Shown one piece after another: positions 38,267 through 48,300 of a stretch of 64,000 nt of DNA (position 1 is the first letter of the stretch; every line of letters starts with the position of its first letter). The DNA is from Staphylococcus sp. GSSP0090 (lineage in GTDB: Bacteria > Bacillota > Bacilli > Staphylococcales > Staphylococcaceae). Both the position numbers and the translations under genes were made by a program. The notes below the pieces were generated by a model. It was not told the DNA's origin. It searched no databases and saw only the letters and a program-made list of their open reading frames with translations. The DNA is taken from contig NZ_JACBFD010000008.1 of the NCBI RefSeq assembly GCF_013391405.1, positions 48,001-112,000 on the forward strand. Direction: 5' to 3'.

Positions 38267-39235
38267 CTATTTAATATTTAATGCTTCTTTCACCTGGTCT
38301 AAAGTTGGAATACTTTCTATTGCACCGTATTGCGTCGTAACCATGGCAGCAACATAATTACTAAATTCAAGAATAGCATTTCCCTCATTTTTTAATAGTG
38401 GAATTATATCTTGCTCATTACTAACCAATAATCTGCTAATGACGGCACCAATAAATGCATCTCCCGCGCCTGTCGTATCAATCGGCTTCACTTTATAACC
38501 TTGTTGGTCAATTACTGTTCCATCTTTAAAGTAAATAGCGGCACCGTCTGCACCTTTTGTATATATCACTGCTTGGACATGCCCTTGAAACAACCATTGA
38601 ATAGCTTGCGATGCTTCCTCATATCCAGTCACAAACGACAATTCTTCATCGGAAATTTTAATAATATCTGCAAAAGGCAAAAAGTCTCGAATTGCTGATT
38701 TACAATCTTCTTCACTATCCCATAAAGGTAAGCGAACATTGGGATCAAATACAACTGTTCCTTTAGCCTGATTCACTTTTTCAATCAAGGCTTTATGTGC
38801 AGTTTTCATTGGACTATCTACGAGATCTACGGAACAAAAATGTAGTATATCTTTGTCAGTTACTTCTATTTGTTTCACTTGCGCTTCGCTATATAACATA
38901 TCTGCTGAAGGTTTACGATAAAATGAAAAATCTCTTTCTCCATCTTTTGTCAAACTTACAAAGGCAAGTGCGGTATTTGCTTTAGACGACCGTTTTAAAT
39001 ATTGCGTTCCTACCCCCATATTTTCTAAAGTTTCTACGATAAGATCACCAAATGCGTCATCACCTAATTGCGTAATCATTTCTGCCTGACCACCTAGTTT
39101 GGTTGTCGTACAAGCAACATTACACGGCGCTCCACCCACTTGTCTTGAAAATCCTTCAACATCTTTGAGTTTAGAATCCGTTGTATGAGGTATAAAATCA
39201 ATCAATGCTTCACCTATGGCAAGTAAACGTCTCAT
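38267..39235 (-). CDS. scrK: Fructokinase (PfkB family)
   Basis: A 322-residue ribokinase/PfkB-family sugar kinase. It phosphorylates the fructose released by ScrB to fructose-6-phosphate. The N-terminal glycine-rich region is GGAPCNVACT, and the anion-hole and catalytic motif DTTGAGDAFIGA is near residue 248. Its ATG overlaps the scrB stop by four bases. Confidence 0.92.
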   Translation of the reverse strand: MRRLLAIGEALIDFIPHTTDSKLKDVEGFSRQVGGAPCNVACTTTKLGGQAEMITQLGDDAFGDLIVETLENMGVGTQYLKRSSKANTALAFVSLTKDGERDFSFYRKPSADMLYSEAQVKQIEVTDKDILHFCSVDLVDSPMKTAHKALIEKVNQAKGTVVFDPNVRLPLWDSEEDCKSAIRDFLPFADIIKISDEELSFVTGYEEASQAIQWLFQGHVQAVIYTKGADGAAIYFKDGTVIDQQGYKVKPIDTTGAGDAFIGAVISRLLVSNEQDIIPLLKNEGNAILEFSNYVAAMVTTQYGAIESIPTLDQVKEALNIK

Positions 39236-40716
39236 TGCGTATCACCTTTCAAATCATATTTTGTAAATCGTAAGTATACTTGTCCTGATTCTGTTGATGT
39301 TTTAATTCCAGTTGCCGCTTCATCAGAAAATATTCTAGAAGACATCACACGTTCTCCATCATTACAGAAAATTTCAATACTTGAAGTATCCACATATAAC
39401 TGTAACTGTGATAATGGTGTATCTAAATAAGTACTACGTGTCGTACCATCTACAGGATTAGGTAATGGGCCACTTTCACTTCGATCAAATGTCAATTTTT
39501 GTTCTTTTGTATTATAAGTAATGAGCGATGTTTCTGTTTTACTTGTTCTAACTTCAAAGTATACTTCTGTAGCTTCATTTTCCAAAATATCAATAATTAG
39601 TTCAAACTGTTTACCTTCATAAGGATGTAACTGTTTCGTAAATTTATTAGCATATCCTAGTGCAGTCTCTTCATTTGAACGTAATTTTTCAAGTGCTTTA
39701 ATCGGACGTTGTTTTAAATTACCTTCCTCCACCGTAAGTACGCGAGGTATAGTTAAACAATGTGCCCATCCGTCTTCATCAGATGGATAATTAATTTCTG
39801 GCAATCCCATCCAACCAATCAATATACGTTGACCATGTTCATCTAAAAATGTTTGCGGCGCATAAAAATCAAATCCATGATCTAATTCTTGAAAGTCACC
39901 ATGATTCATAGTTAATTGATCCATATCATACTGTCCCATTAGATAACCTGATTGATAAATATTTCTAAATTGTTCGCCTTCAGCATCTATACCTTGTGGG
40001 CAGAATAATAACATGTCATATCCGTTTAAATTGAAATAATCCGGGCATTCCCACATAAAACCAAAATCATCCAAACTTGTTTGGACTTCACCTTGGAATT
40101 CCCAATTAACAATATCTGAAGATCGATATTGTAAAATACGACCTTGCTTTTTAATATTTTGTGCAGCTATCATAGCGTAATATATACCATCTTTTTCATA
40201 AACTTTAGGATCTCTAAAGTGCTGTGTATAACCAAAAGGTGGCGCTGAAATGACTGGCTTTGGAAACTTTTTTATCTTTCCATCCTTTGTCATTTTTGCA
40301 ATCTGTTGTGTCGAAATTCGATGCCAATCTTCATCACGATGATTAGCGGTATACATATAGTATAAATGGTGATTATATTCAAAAGCACTACCGCTATATA
40401 CACCGTGGCTGTCATCTTTTGTATCTGGTTTAAGTGTTGGCCCTACCGCATTAAAATGAATAAGATCTTTACTCATATATGTATACCAGTATTTGAGTCC
40501 GTGTACTGGGCCTAACGGGAACCACTGATGTGATATATAATAATTACCATTAAAATATATCAGTCCATTTGGGTCGTTTAGTAAACCTGATTTAGGTTGT
40601 ATATGAAACGTTTGTCTATATTTAGAATGATTAACACGTTCCATTAATTCATTTAAATATTGTTGATCTACATCTTCATATTTTTGATAACGTGCTTCTT
40701 TTGTCCACTCTTGCAT
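39232..40716 (-). CDS. scrB: Sucrose-6-phosphate hydrolase (GH32)
   Basis: A 494-residue GH32 beta-fructosidase that splits sucrose-6-phosphate into glucose-6-phosphate and fructose. The nucleophile Asp is in LLNDPNGLIY, the transition-state Asp in HFRDPKVY and the acid/base Glu in MWECPDYF; a beta-sandwich C-terminal domain follows. ATG 40716 follows AGGAGG at nine bases. The longer frame from 40770 would include the ribosome site and is rejected. Confidence 0.94.
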   Translation of the reverse strand: MQEWTKEARYQKYEDVDQQYLNELMERVNHSKYRQTFHIQPKSGLLNDPNGLIYFNGNYYISHQWFPLGPVHGLKYWYTYMSKDLIHFNAVGPTLKPDTKDDSHGVYSGSAFEYNHHLYYMYTANHRDEDWHRISTQQIAKMTKDGKIKKFPKPVISAPPFGYTQHFRDPKVYEKDGIYYAMIAAQNIKKQGRILQYRSSDIVNWEFQGEVQTSLDDFGFMWECPDYFNLNGYDMLLFCPQGIDAEGEQFRNIYQSGYLMGQYDMDQLTMNHGDFQELDHGFDFYAPQTFLDEHGQRILIGWMGLPEINYPSDEDGWAHCLTIPRVLTVEEGNLKQRPIKALEKLRSNEETALGYANKFTKQLHPYEGKQFELIIDILENEATEVYFEVRTSKTETSLITYNTKEQKLTFDRSESGPLPNPVDGTTRSTYLDTPLSQLQLYVDTSSIEIFCNDGERVMSSRIFSDEAATGIKTSTESGQVYLRFTKYDLKGDTQ

Positions 40717-40799
40717 TTCGAGCTTCCTCCTAGTTTCAAGTATAAATGTTCTTTTTGGTACCGGTTCCATAATTTCATATTTATAATATCATGTTTCGT

Positions 40800-41753
40800 C
40801 TAACTTTTAAACGCATGGTCAATATCAATAGTGATTTGTTTTTCTATATCATGATGTTGTATGAGTTGGTTTAATTTTTCCATAGCAACTTCACCTGCAT
40901 AATCAAACGCATATCTTACCGTATGTATAGATGGCGAAACAATTTTTGTTACTGGATCCCCACCAAAACCAACAATGTATTTAGACATATGGTGTTCTGA
41001 ATTATATTTATGAACTGCTAAAGCAATCGAATCCGTTGCCCCTACGATGGCATCATAATGTGGATATTGTTGTAATGCGCTCGCTACATCTGGTTTGGCT
41101 TCTTGATAATTAAAAGATGTTATCGAAATATGAGGCTCAATTTCATGCACTTTAAGCCCATCGATAAAACCCTGTTTTCTAAAAATACCAACAGCCGTAT
41201 CTGTCTCCGTAACGCCAAAGAATTGAATATCCTTATAACCTTGTTTTCCAAGTGTATCTCCAACTAGATATCCAGCTTGATAATCATCGTGAACAATACA
41301 ATGTAATTGTTCGTGTGTTTGACCAACAATAATTACAGGAACATTGATTTTATGAATCACTTCTAAATGTTTGTCAGTAATATCTGTTGCCATAAAGATA
41401 ATACCGTCTACTTTACTTCTATAAAAAGTCTCTAGTGCATCTAACTCTAGTTCTGAATCCAAATTAGTATAATTCAACAACAATCTATAATTTAGTTCGT
41501 CACATATCGTTTTAACACCTTTAATTGTTTCATCAACCGCAAATGAATTCATTCTTGGAATGATTGCACCGATCATATTGGTACGACGTGCTCTTAAACT
41601 TTGTGCGAATTGGTTCGGTTGATAATCATGTTCTTGAATGATTTTATCTAATTTTTCTTTTGTCTTAATGCTTACAGAACCATTATTTAAATATCTAGAA
41701 ACTGTACTTTTAGAAACACCAGCTAGTTTTGCTATATCGTCAATATTTTTCAT
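40800..41753 (-). CDS. scrR: LacI-family repressor of sucrose genes
   Basis: A 317-residue LacI/GalR regulator with an N-terminal helix-turn-helix (NIDDIAKLAGVSKSTVSRYLNNGSVS, residues 3-28) and a periplasmic-binding-like effector domain. Directly upstream of scrB-scrK in the same orientation, it is the likely ScrR that represses sucrose use until the sugar phosphate binds. The GGTACCGGTTCC sequence around 40755-40766 in the scrR-scrB gap is a possible operator. Confidence 0.88.
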   Translation of the reverse strand: MKNIDDIAKLAGVSKSTVSRYLNNGSVSIKTKEKLDKIIQEHDYQPNQFAQSLRARRTNMIGAIIPRMNSFAVDETIKGVKTICDELNYRLLLNYTNLDSELELDALETFYRSKVDGIIFMATDITDKHLEVIHKINVPVIIVGQTHEQLHCIVHDDYQAGYLVGDTLGKQGYKDIQFFGVTETDTAVGIFRKQGFIDGLKVHEIEPHISITSFNYQEAKPDVASALQQYPHYDAIVGATDSIALAVHKYNSEHHMSKYIVGFGGDPVTKIVSPSIHTVRYAFDYAGEVAMEKLNQLIQHHDIEKQITIDIDHAFKS

Positions 41754-41836
41754 AGTTTCTCACTCTCATTACTTCGCTATTATGAACAATATTAATTCTA
41801 TCATAATGGAATCGCTTTAAATACTATTTAAATTAA

Positions 41837-41889
41837 AAACCAATTTGCTTCAATCAAGGTATGCCACCTTAGATGAAACAAATTGGTTT
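41837..41889. terminator. Long-loop terminator near tusA-like gene
   Basis: AAACCAATTTG / CAAATTGGTTT stem around a 30-base loop holding a smaller hairpin. It lies downstream of the tusA-like gene and upstream of scrR. Confidence 0.65.
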
Positions 41890-41898
41890 CTAATATTT

Positions 41899-42123
41899 TT
41901 AAGCTTTTTGAATTGTAATCGTCCATGAAGCATCGTCTAACTGTTCGTAATTCGTTACTGGATAACCCTGCTCTGCCGCCCAGTTAGGTAGTGCTTCCGT
42001 TGCTTGTGTACAATCGAAGTCTATTTTTAATTCTTCACCAAGATCTAGTGTATTCATTTTCTTTTGTGCTTCTATTAATGGGAATGGACAAACCATTCCA
42101 ACTGTACCTAATTCATGTACCAT
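41899..42123 (-). CDS. TusA/YeeD-like sulfur carrier protein
   Basis: A 74-residue SirA/TusA-fold protein. The conserved Cys-Pro pair is in GMVCPFPLIEAQKKM (Cys13), the persulfide-carrying residue of the family. It is in an operon with the YeeE/YedE permease 21 bases upstream, so it probably receives sulfur from imported thiosulfate (TsuB-like). Confidence 0.88.
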   Translation of the reverse strand: MVHELGTVGMVCPFPLIEAQKKMNTLDLGEELKIDFDCTQATEALPNWAAEQGYPVTNYEQLDDASWTITIQKA

Positions 42124-42144
42124 ATTATTATACCTCCAGTTTAA

Positions 42145-43233
42145 TTATGATGTTTGAGTTTGCGATGAAACTTGTGTATTTGACGTTTGACTTTGTGCTT
42201 TTTTCATTGGTCTAATAAAAACAAAATAACTCATTGTCCATGCCCCTAATATCATTGAAGCAAGTGCAATCCACCCTTTCCATGACATTGTGGCTGTCTC
42301 AACTAGACCGTTTCCAATAGAACAACCGCCTGCGACAGATGCACCAAAGCCCATTAATACGCCACCTATAATGCTGTTACGTATTGTTTTTTTATCTGGT
42401 AATCTCCATTTAAATTCTTTGGCACCTTTTGCAGCAATATAAGAACCAAAAAATATACCTAGAACGAGGAATACACCCCAGTCCAATAATTTTAAATCAC
42501 CTGTCACAAAAAACTGAACCAAGTTGGCAGATGGTGTTGTAATACCTAAACCATACATTCTCCCAGTTGATTCACTCACTGGCCATGCAAGTAATGCAAT
42601 TAGTCCTACTACGATTGCTGCTACAAATGGGTGATATTTTTTCTCAAATAAATAATGACGAATGCCTGTAAATTTTTGCTTTAATTTAGGTACTGCAAAT
42701 TTAGGTTTTGGTTTGCGTAATGTTTTTACAACGAAGTATAAAGTGATTAGTGTAAGTATTACGACTAAAACCCAAGTTGGAATACCTGTTGTTTGTGACA
42801 TACTTGTATTTACATTGGTAGGTTGATTTAAACCATTCATTAATGGCAGTAATAAACCAAATTTTGTTGCAGCAGAAGTGAAAGCATAGGCAATCAATGC
42901 CATCCAACTACCTATTAACCCTTCACCAGCCCTATACCATGTTCCAGTAGCACAACCACCAGCCATAATAATACCTAATCCAAAAATAAATGATCCAATC
43001 ACTGTACCAATGATAGGATAGGTTGATTCTGGTATTTCGACTAAGCCTGTAGAAGTTAATAACAATAAACCAATACTCTGCACAGAAATAGCAATTAATA
43101 GTGCGTAAAACATTTTGTTACTCTTTTGTATATACATATCCCTAAATCCACCAGCTAGACAAAATCGTGTTCGCTGCATAACAAACCCCAACAGAGCGCC
43201 TACGACTAGTCCACTGATAATTAACCATGTCAT
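42145..43233 (-). CDS. YeeE/YedE (TsuA-type) thiosulfate transporter
   Basis: A 362-residue membrane protein with about nine hydrophobic segments. The paired cysteine motifs GGCATGTWYR and GGCSIGNGLVE, characteristic of YeeE/YedE, line the thiosulfate path in the known TsuA structure. S. aureus uses the homologous protein (TsuA) for thiosulfate as a sulfur source. The C-terminal tail is Ser/Thr/Gln-rich and probably cytosolic. Confidence 0.88.
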   Translation of the reverse strand: MTWLIISGLVVGALLGFVMQRTRFCLAGGFRDMYIQKSNKMFYALLIAISVQSIGLLLLTSTGLVEIPESTYPIIGTVIGSFIFGLGIIMAGGCATGTWYRAGEGLIGSWMALIAYAFTSAATKFGLLLPLMNGLNQPTNVNTSMSQTTGIPTWVLVVILTLITLYFVVKTLRKPKPKFAVPKLKQKFTGIRHYLFEKKYHPFVAAIVVGLIALLAWPVSESTGRMYGLGITTPSANLVQFFVTGDLKLLDWGVFLVLGIFFGSYIAAKGAKEFKWRLPDKKTIRNSIIGGVLMGFGASVAGGCSIGNGLVETATMSWKGWIALASMILGAWTMSYFVFIRPMKKAQSQTSNTQVSSQTQTS

Positions 43234-43375
43234 ATCATAACCTCTTTCCCGATAAAATCAATATGATTAATAATATTAGATTTCGTATAAAATTTCAACC
43301 TTATCGTTTTTGGAAAATGATTTTATAAAGCCATATGCGTTTATATACGCATTAACAAAATGAATACAAATAAAA

Positions 43376-43437
43376 ACTAGCTTTCTATAAATACTTTGTC
43401 CCGCATGTCACATGCCGTATTTATAAAAAACTAGCTC
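43376..43437 (-). terminator. Terminator after rex
   Basis: A long imperfect hairpin: GAGCTAG…ATAAATAC pairs with GTATTTAT…CTAGTTTTTATT on the minus strand. Confidence 0.7.
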
Positions 43438-43440
43438 ATT

Positions 43441-44082
43441 TTATTTATGACTATAATTCTTCATAAAGAATAATAAAGATTGCAGTTCTATACCCAAATC
43501 AATATGATGTACTTGTACATCGGATGGCGTTTGTACACGGCTAGGCGTAAAATTCAAAATACCTTTAACGCCAGCTTTTACTAATGTATCAACAACCTTT
43601 TGTGCCGCTTCTTCTGGTGTTGTTAGAATAACGACATCAATCTGTTCTTGTGATAGGATATCCGTAATTTTTTCAAATGGACTAACTGTCACTTTACCTA
43701 TTTGTGTACCAATAATCTCTTCTCGAATATCAAATGCTTCTGTAATCGTCATTTCATCATGTATTGAGAAGTTATATGTTAGTAATGCTTTACCTAAATT
43801 CCCTACACCTACAATTGCAATCTTAATTTCATCGTTTTCGCTTATTTCGTTTTTAAAAAAATGTAATAAGCTATCTATATTATAGCCGTAACCCTTTTTA
43901 CCTAATTCACCAAAATAAGAAAAATCTCTACGTATTGTTGCAGAATCAATGTTTAAGCCTTCACTAATCGCTTTTGAATTAACTCTGTCTATACCTTTTG
44001 ATTTTAATGTATTGACGAATCTATAATATAACGGTAAACGTTTCAATGTAGCACGAGGAATCTTTTCGCTTTGATTAGCCAA
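43441..44082 (-). CDS. rex: Redox-sensing repressor Rex
   Basis: About 213 residues. It has an N-terminal winged helix ([43 protein letters not shown], residues about 14-56) and a Rossmann NADH/NAD+ domain with [10 protein letters not shown]. Rex represses fermentation and anaerobic genes at low NADH/NAD+. I prefer TTG 44082, eight bases after AGGGGG, to ATG 44088, which is almost on the site. The [16 protein letters not shown] block is typical. Confidence 0.93.
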   Translation of the reverse strand: MANQSEKIPRATLKRLPLYYRFVNTLKSKGIDRVNSKAISEGLNIDSATIRRDFSYFGELGKKGYGYNIDSLLHFFKNEISENDEIKIAIVGVGNLGKALLTYNFSIHDEMTITEAFDIREEIIGTQIGKVTVSPFEKITDILSQEQIDVVILTTPEEAAQKVVDTLVKAGVKGILNFTPSRVQTPSDVQVHHIDLGIELQSLLFFMKNYSHK

Positions 44083-44233
44083 GATCATTTCCCCCTATTT
44101 CAATGTCTAATACTTTATAATCTTATAATCACTACAACATTATACATGAATGCATCATAAAAATAAACAATGATAGTTTTAACCACAGCCTGAATACTGT
44201 AGAATGATAATTGAATAGAGAGGTGCAATTCGG

Positions 44234-46162
44234 ATGATATTATTACAACTTAATGATTTAACAAAGTCATTCGACGGTGAAGATATTTTTAATAATGTAG
44301 ATTTCGAAGTCAAGACTGGTGAACGTATTGGCATTGTTGGCCGCAATGGTGCTGGAAAATCAACATTAATGAAAATAATTGCTGGCGTCGAAGGATACGA
44401 TAGTGGTTATGTATCTAAAAGTAAAAATTTAAAACTTGGTTACCTAACCCAACAAATGACTTTAGACACCAATCAAACTGTATTTGAAGAAATGTCTAAA
44501 CCATTTGAAGCAATGAAAAAATTAGAACAAGAAATGAAAAAAGAAACTGATTGGCTTGCTCAACATGCTGCTGAATACGATACAGAAGCATATAAAACTC
44601 ATATGGATCGTTATGAGTCATTATCAAATACGTTTGAACAACAAGATGGCTATCAATATGAAAGTAAAATTAAAACTGTGCTACATGGTTTAAACTTCAA
44701 TGAATCAGATTTTGATAGGCCAATTAATGATTTTAGTGGTGGGCAAAAAACACGACTATCTTTAGCACAAATGTTACTCAGTGAACCAGATTTATTATTA
44801 CTTGATGAACCTACCAACCATTTGGATATGGAAACAACGCAATGGTTAGAAGGCTATTTGAATTATTTTAAAGGTGCAATCGTAATCATCAGTCATGATA
44901 GATACTTCTTAGATAAAATTGTTACTCAAATTTACGATGTGGCACTCGGAGATGTACAACACTATGTAGGAAACTATGCGCAATTCATAGAACAAAGAGA
45001 TAAATATTATGAAAAACGGATGCAAGCCTATGAAAATCAACAAGCTGAAATCAAACGATTAGAAACATTTGTTGAAAAAAATATTGCACGTGCTTCTACA
45101 ACCGGAATGGCCAAAAGCCGTCGCAAAATGCTAGAAAAAATCGACCGCATTAATAAACCGATGATAGATGCGAAAAGTGCCAACATTCAATTTGATTTTG
45201 ATCGTAATACAGGAAACGATGTATTTCATATTAAAAATCTAGAGATAGGCTACAACACCCCTATTACAAAAGGCATTAATATCGAAGTTACAAAAGGAGA
45301 TCATATTGCTATCATTGGACCCAATGGTATAGGTAAATCAACTTTAATCAAAACTATCGCGGGCCTACATGATAAATTAGGCGGTAAAATTATAACAGGT
45401 GCTAATTTAAAGATAGGCTACTATGACCAAAAACAAGCCGAATTTAAATCAAATAAAACAATTTTAGATTATTTATGGGATCAATACCCTACTATGAATG
45501 AAAAGGATATTAGAGCTGTTTTAGGCCGCTTCCTTTTCGTTCAAGAAGATGTCAAAAAAATAATTAATGATTTATCAGGTGGAGAAAAAGCGCGACTACA
45601 ACTCGCATTACTTATGTTAGAAAGAAATAATGTGCTCATATTAGATGAGCCTACGAACCATCTAGATATTGATTCTAAAGAAATGTTAGAACAAGCTTTG
45701 GATAACTTTAGTGGTACGATTCTTTTTGTTTCCCATGACCGTTATTTCATTAATCAGCTCGCTAATAAAGTGTATGATTTAGATTATGATGGCGGCACAA
45801 TGTATTTAGGCGACTATCAATACTTCATTGAAAAAGTAGAAGAGCAAACAGCCATACAAGCGAAAAAAGACTCAGAAAATCCTATTTTAAATGAAACAGA
45901 AGTATCTACGACCAATTCTTATATTGATCAAAAAGCTCAGAAACGTGAACAACGTCAAATTGAACGTCAAATTGAAACTTGTGAAGCGGATATTGAGCGA
46001 TATGAAACAGAAATTAACGAAATCAATGAACAGCTCACATTACCTGATGTTTATTCAAATCCTGAAAAAGCGAATGATCTTGCAATATCCAAACAAGCTA
46101 CCGAACAGAAATTAGAACAGGTCATGTCTGAATGGGCAGATTTACAAGAAAAGTTAATTTAA
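44234..46162 (+). CDS. ABC-F family ATPase (YdiF-like)
   Basis: A 642-residue soluble protein with two ABC cassettes: Walker A GRNGAGKST at about residue 36 and GPNGIGKST near 362; signatures FSGGQKTRLS and LSGGEKARLQ; Walker B LLLLDEPTNHLD and VLILDEPTNHLD. A linker rich in charged residues (about 240-310) and a C-terminal coiled coil (about 560-642) suggest ribosome binding. There are no membrane segments. It is probably a translation factor rather than an efflux pump. Confidence 0.9.
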   Translation: MILLQLNDLTKSFDGEDIFNNVDFEVKTGERIGIVGRNGAGKSTLMKIIAGVEGYDSGYVSKSKNLKLGYLTQQMTLDTNQTVFEEMSKPFEAMKKLEQEMKKETDWLAQHAAEYDTEAYKTHMDRYESLSNTFEQQDGYQYESKIKTVLHGLNFNESDFDRPINDFSGGQKTRLSLAQMLLSEPDLLLLDEPTNHLDMETTQWLEGYLNYFKGAIVIISHDRYFLDKIVTQIYDVALGDVQHYVGNYAQFIEQRDKYYEKRMQAYENQQAEIKRLETFVEKNIARASTTGMAKSRRKMLEKIDRINKPMIDAKSANIQFDFDRNTGNDVFHIKNLEIGYNTPITKGINIEVTKGDHIAIIGPNGIGKSTLIKTIAGLHDKLGGKIITGANLKIGYYDQKQAEFKSNKTILDYLWDQYPTMNEKDIRAVLGRFLFVQEDVKKIINDLSGGEKARLQLALLMLERNNVLILDEPTNHLDIDSKEMLEQALDNFSGTILFVSHDRYFINQLANKVYDLDYDGGTMYLGDYQYFIEKVEEQTAIQAKKDSENPILNETEVSTTNSYIDQKAQKREQRQIERQIETCEADIERYETEINEINEQLTLPDVYSNPEKANDLAISKQATEQKLEQVMSEWADLQEKLI

Positions 46163-46176
46163 ACGCTAATCTTATT

Positions 46177-46210
46177 AAAAAGAGAAAGTAGAATTTTCTA
46201 CTTTCTCTTT
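46177..46210 (+). terminator. Terminator after the ABC-F gene
   Basis: AAAAAGAGAAAGTAGAA / TTCTACTTTCTCTTTTT hairpin ending in a T-run. Confidence 0.85.
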
Positions 46211-46266
46211 TTTTATTCTACGATGTTTCACCAAAATTATTCACATAAAAAAGGTTAAAATAAAAG

Positions 46267-46397
46267 CTGTCCACAGACTTATCCTAGTTATCCACAAGTA
46301 AAATGTAATCTTTTTTCTACTATAAATTATTTCATTCAGTTTCTATCCACACACTTTACACCGACTTATCCACAAGTTGTGCACTAATTGTTGATAA
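46267..46397. promoter_or_regulatory. Cluster of DnaA boxes
   Basis: In 131 bases there are two perfect TTATCCACA boxes (46288-46296, 46366-46374), a CTATCCACA (46343-46351), a CTGTCCACA (46267-46275) and an inverted TTATCAACA (46397-46389). The replication origin is not here: dnaA, dnaN and the oriC AT-rich repeats are absent. The cluster sits between a terminator and the MutS-like gene. It resembles the chromosomal DnaA-box clusters that titrate or reset DnaA in Bacillus. Confidence 0.65.
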
Positions 46398-46528
46398 GTA
46401 CGCACGTTCCCTATTGACATAACTTTAACGTCATGTCATATCAATTAAATCAAATTTGTGAAATAAACAAGACAATGTCATAATTGAAAAGTACAAAATT
46501 CAAGTTTTTGAAAGGAAGATTTGTAACT

Positions 46529-48130
46529 ATGCCTGCCATTTTATGGTTTATGATTGCAGTAATATTAGCATCACTATTATTAATGATAGTCATGCCCATT
46601 ATTGAAAATAAAAAATTAATGACTAAGATTAAAAAACTATGGACGGCACAACGACCACTAGAATCATTCATCAGACCAAATCACAATTATAGCTATCAAT
46701 TTGATACATATAAACATCAATATAATGCTAACGAGCTACTAGATGATAAAACCTGGTCCGATTTAAATTTAGATAGTGTATTCCAAAATATGAATTTTAA
46801 TTTTACAGCAATCGGTGAGATGAGACTTTTCGCTACTCTAAGACATATGTTTGAAGTCAATAATCAGTCACTCATACATCACTTTAAATCCGACAGTCTT
46901 TTTAGAAATCAACTGTCATTGCACTTAGCACAAATCGGAAAATCTATCTATCCCGTTTTTCCTGATCAAGTAGCATTTATAAAAAGAAATCATTTTTACA
47001 TGATATGTACGTATCTACCCATTGCATTTCTAATTTCAGCTTTTATAACACCAAGTGTCGGTGTACCATTAACAATCATTGCTTCTATTTTCAATATGAT
47101 TTTGAGTGGTTTATTAAAACGAACATTTGAGCAAGATTTGAATTCCATGTTCTATACGTCTAATGTTATTAAAAAAGCATATGCAATTCAGCAATTTGAT
47201 CAGACACCGCATTTAGATGTTAATTTCAAACATTTTAGAACAGCACGTCGTTTTAGCGGATTGCTCGGACGCGTGAATACAAATGATGAAACTTCTATTT
47301 TTTCAATGCTTTTTAAATCAATCCTGATGTTGGATTATCATTTATTCCATTTAATTCAAAATAGTTTTAAAACATATGAAGATGAAGTAATGGCTTGTTA
47401 TGACTATGTAGCAAGTATCGATAATCATTATGCAGTTGCTTTATGGCAAGAAACCTTAGACGAATATACGCTCCCTGAACAGACACAGCATGATACGATT
47501 ACATTTGAAAATTTAACCCACCCACTCATCACTGATGCAGTACCTAATTCATTGTCTATTAATCAACATATTTTATTAACTGGTTCAAATGCATCAGGCA
47601 AATCAACATTTATGAAAGCTGTTGCTTTGAATATCGTGCTTTCACAAACGATTCATACAGCAACAGCACACAATTTCATTTATAAGCCAGGTCTTGTCTA
47701 TACTTCTATGGTTAATCAAGATGATATTTTATCTGGAGATAGTTATTTTATGAGTGAAGTTAAATCAATTAAAAGACTTTTCGATATTCAATCAACTAAA
47801 AAAATATATGTCTTTATTGATGAGATTTTCAAAGGTACCAATACAACAGAGCGCATTGCAGCATCAGAATCTGTGTTAACTTACTTAAACCATTTACAAT
47901 CTTTTAGAGTTATTGCAGCAACACATGATATTGAATTATCTACCTTATTAGAAGATGATTATTCAAATTATCATTTTAATGAATCTATCTCTGATAATGA
48001 GATCTCTTTTGATTTTAAGATTAAATCAGGCAAAGCGGATACCAGAAATGCGATAGAATTATTACGTATCATGCGCTTTCCAAATATCATTTACCGTCGC
48101 GCTAAATCGAAAGCAAGTCATAATAATTAA
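46529..48130 (+). CDS. Membrane-anchored MutS-like ATPase
   Basis: A 533-residue protein. It has an N-terminal hydrophobic helix (MPAILWFMIAVILASLLLMIV), a central hydrophobic pair (about residues 160-205) and a C-terminal MutS-family ATPase domain: Walker A GSNASGKSTF near residue 352, Walker B KIYVFIDEIFKGTNTTERIA near 426 and a switch histidine in AATHDIELS. It lacks the mismatch-recognition and clamp domains, so it is not a repair MutS. Related proteins are widespread in Firmicutes and uncharacterised. The start ATG 46529 follows AGGAAG; the earlier in-frame TTG at 46484 has no ribosome site. Confidence 0.82.
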   Translation: MPAILWFMIAVILASLLLMIVMPIIENKKLMTKIKKLWTAQRPLESFIRPNHNYSYQFDTYKHQYNANELLDDKTWSDLNLDSVFQNMNFNFTAIGEMRLFATLRHMFEVNNQSLIHHFKSDSLFRNQLSLHLAQIGKSIYPVFPDQVAFIKRNHFYMICTYLPIAFLISAFITPSVGVPLTIIASIFNMILSGLLKRTFEQDLNSMFYTSNVIKKAYAIQQFDQTPHLDVNFKHFRTARRFSGLLGRVNTNDETSIFSMLFKSILMLDYHLFHLIQNSFKTYEDEVMACYDYVASIDNHYAVALWQETLDEYTLPEQTQHDTITFENLTHPLITDAVPNSLSINQHILLTGSNASGKSTFMKAVALNIVLSQTIHTATAHNFIYKPGLVYTSMVNQDDILSGDSYFMSEVKSIKRLFDIQSTKKIYVFIDEIFKGTNTTERIAASESVLTYLNHLQSFRVIAATHDIELSTLLEDDYSNYHFNESISDNEISFDFKIKSGKADTRNAIELLRIMRFPNIIYRRAKSKASHNN

Positions 48131-48136
48131 AAAATA

Positions 48137-48183
48137 GGAGCATATGACATATCAAAAATTACTTTGATTACGTCATATGCTCC
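48137..48183 (+). terminator. Terminator after the MutS-like gene
   Basis: Perfect stem GGAGCATATGAC / GTCATATGCTCC. The T-run is short (GTTATATAA), so efficiency is uncertain. Confidence 0.6.
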
Positions 48184-48300
48184 GTTATATAAAAAACACT
48201 TATTGAATATCAATCGATTATTTATAACCCACAGTACTCAATTTAAGATAAAAGTTTGCCATATACATCATTATCTTAATACAGGTCACTTCTGATCGAG

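Noticed and set aside
40717..40770. Longer ScrB start at 40770.
   Set aside because: The extension contains the AGGAGG site of the ATG at 40716, which matches the family start.
46450..46470. TTTGTGAAATAAACAAG near the MutS-like gene as a Rex operator.
   Set aside because: Only one half matches the Rex consensus TTGTGAA-N4-TTCACAA; the second half is absent.
46484..46528. N-terminal extension of the MutS-like protein from TTG 46484.
   Set aside because: No ribosome site; ATG 46529 has AGGAAG upstream and opens directly into the membrane anchor.
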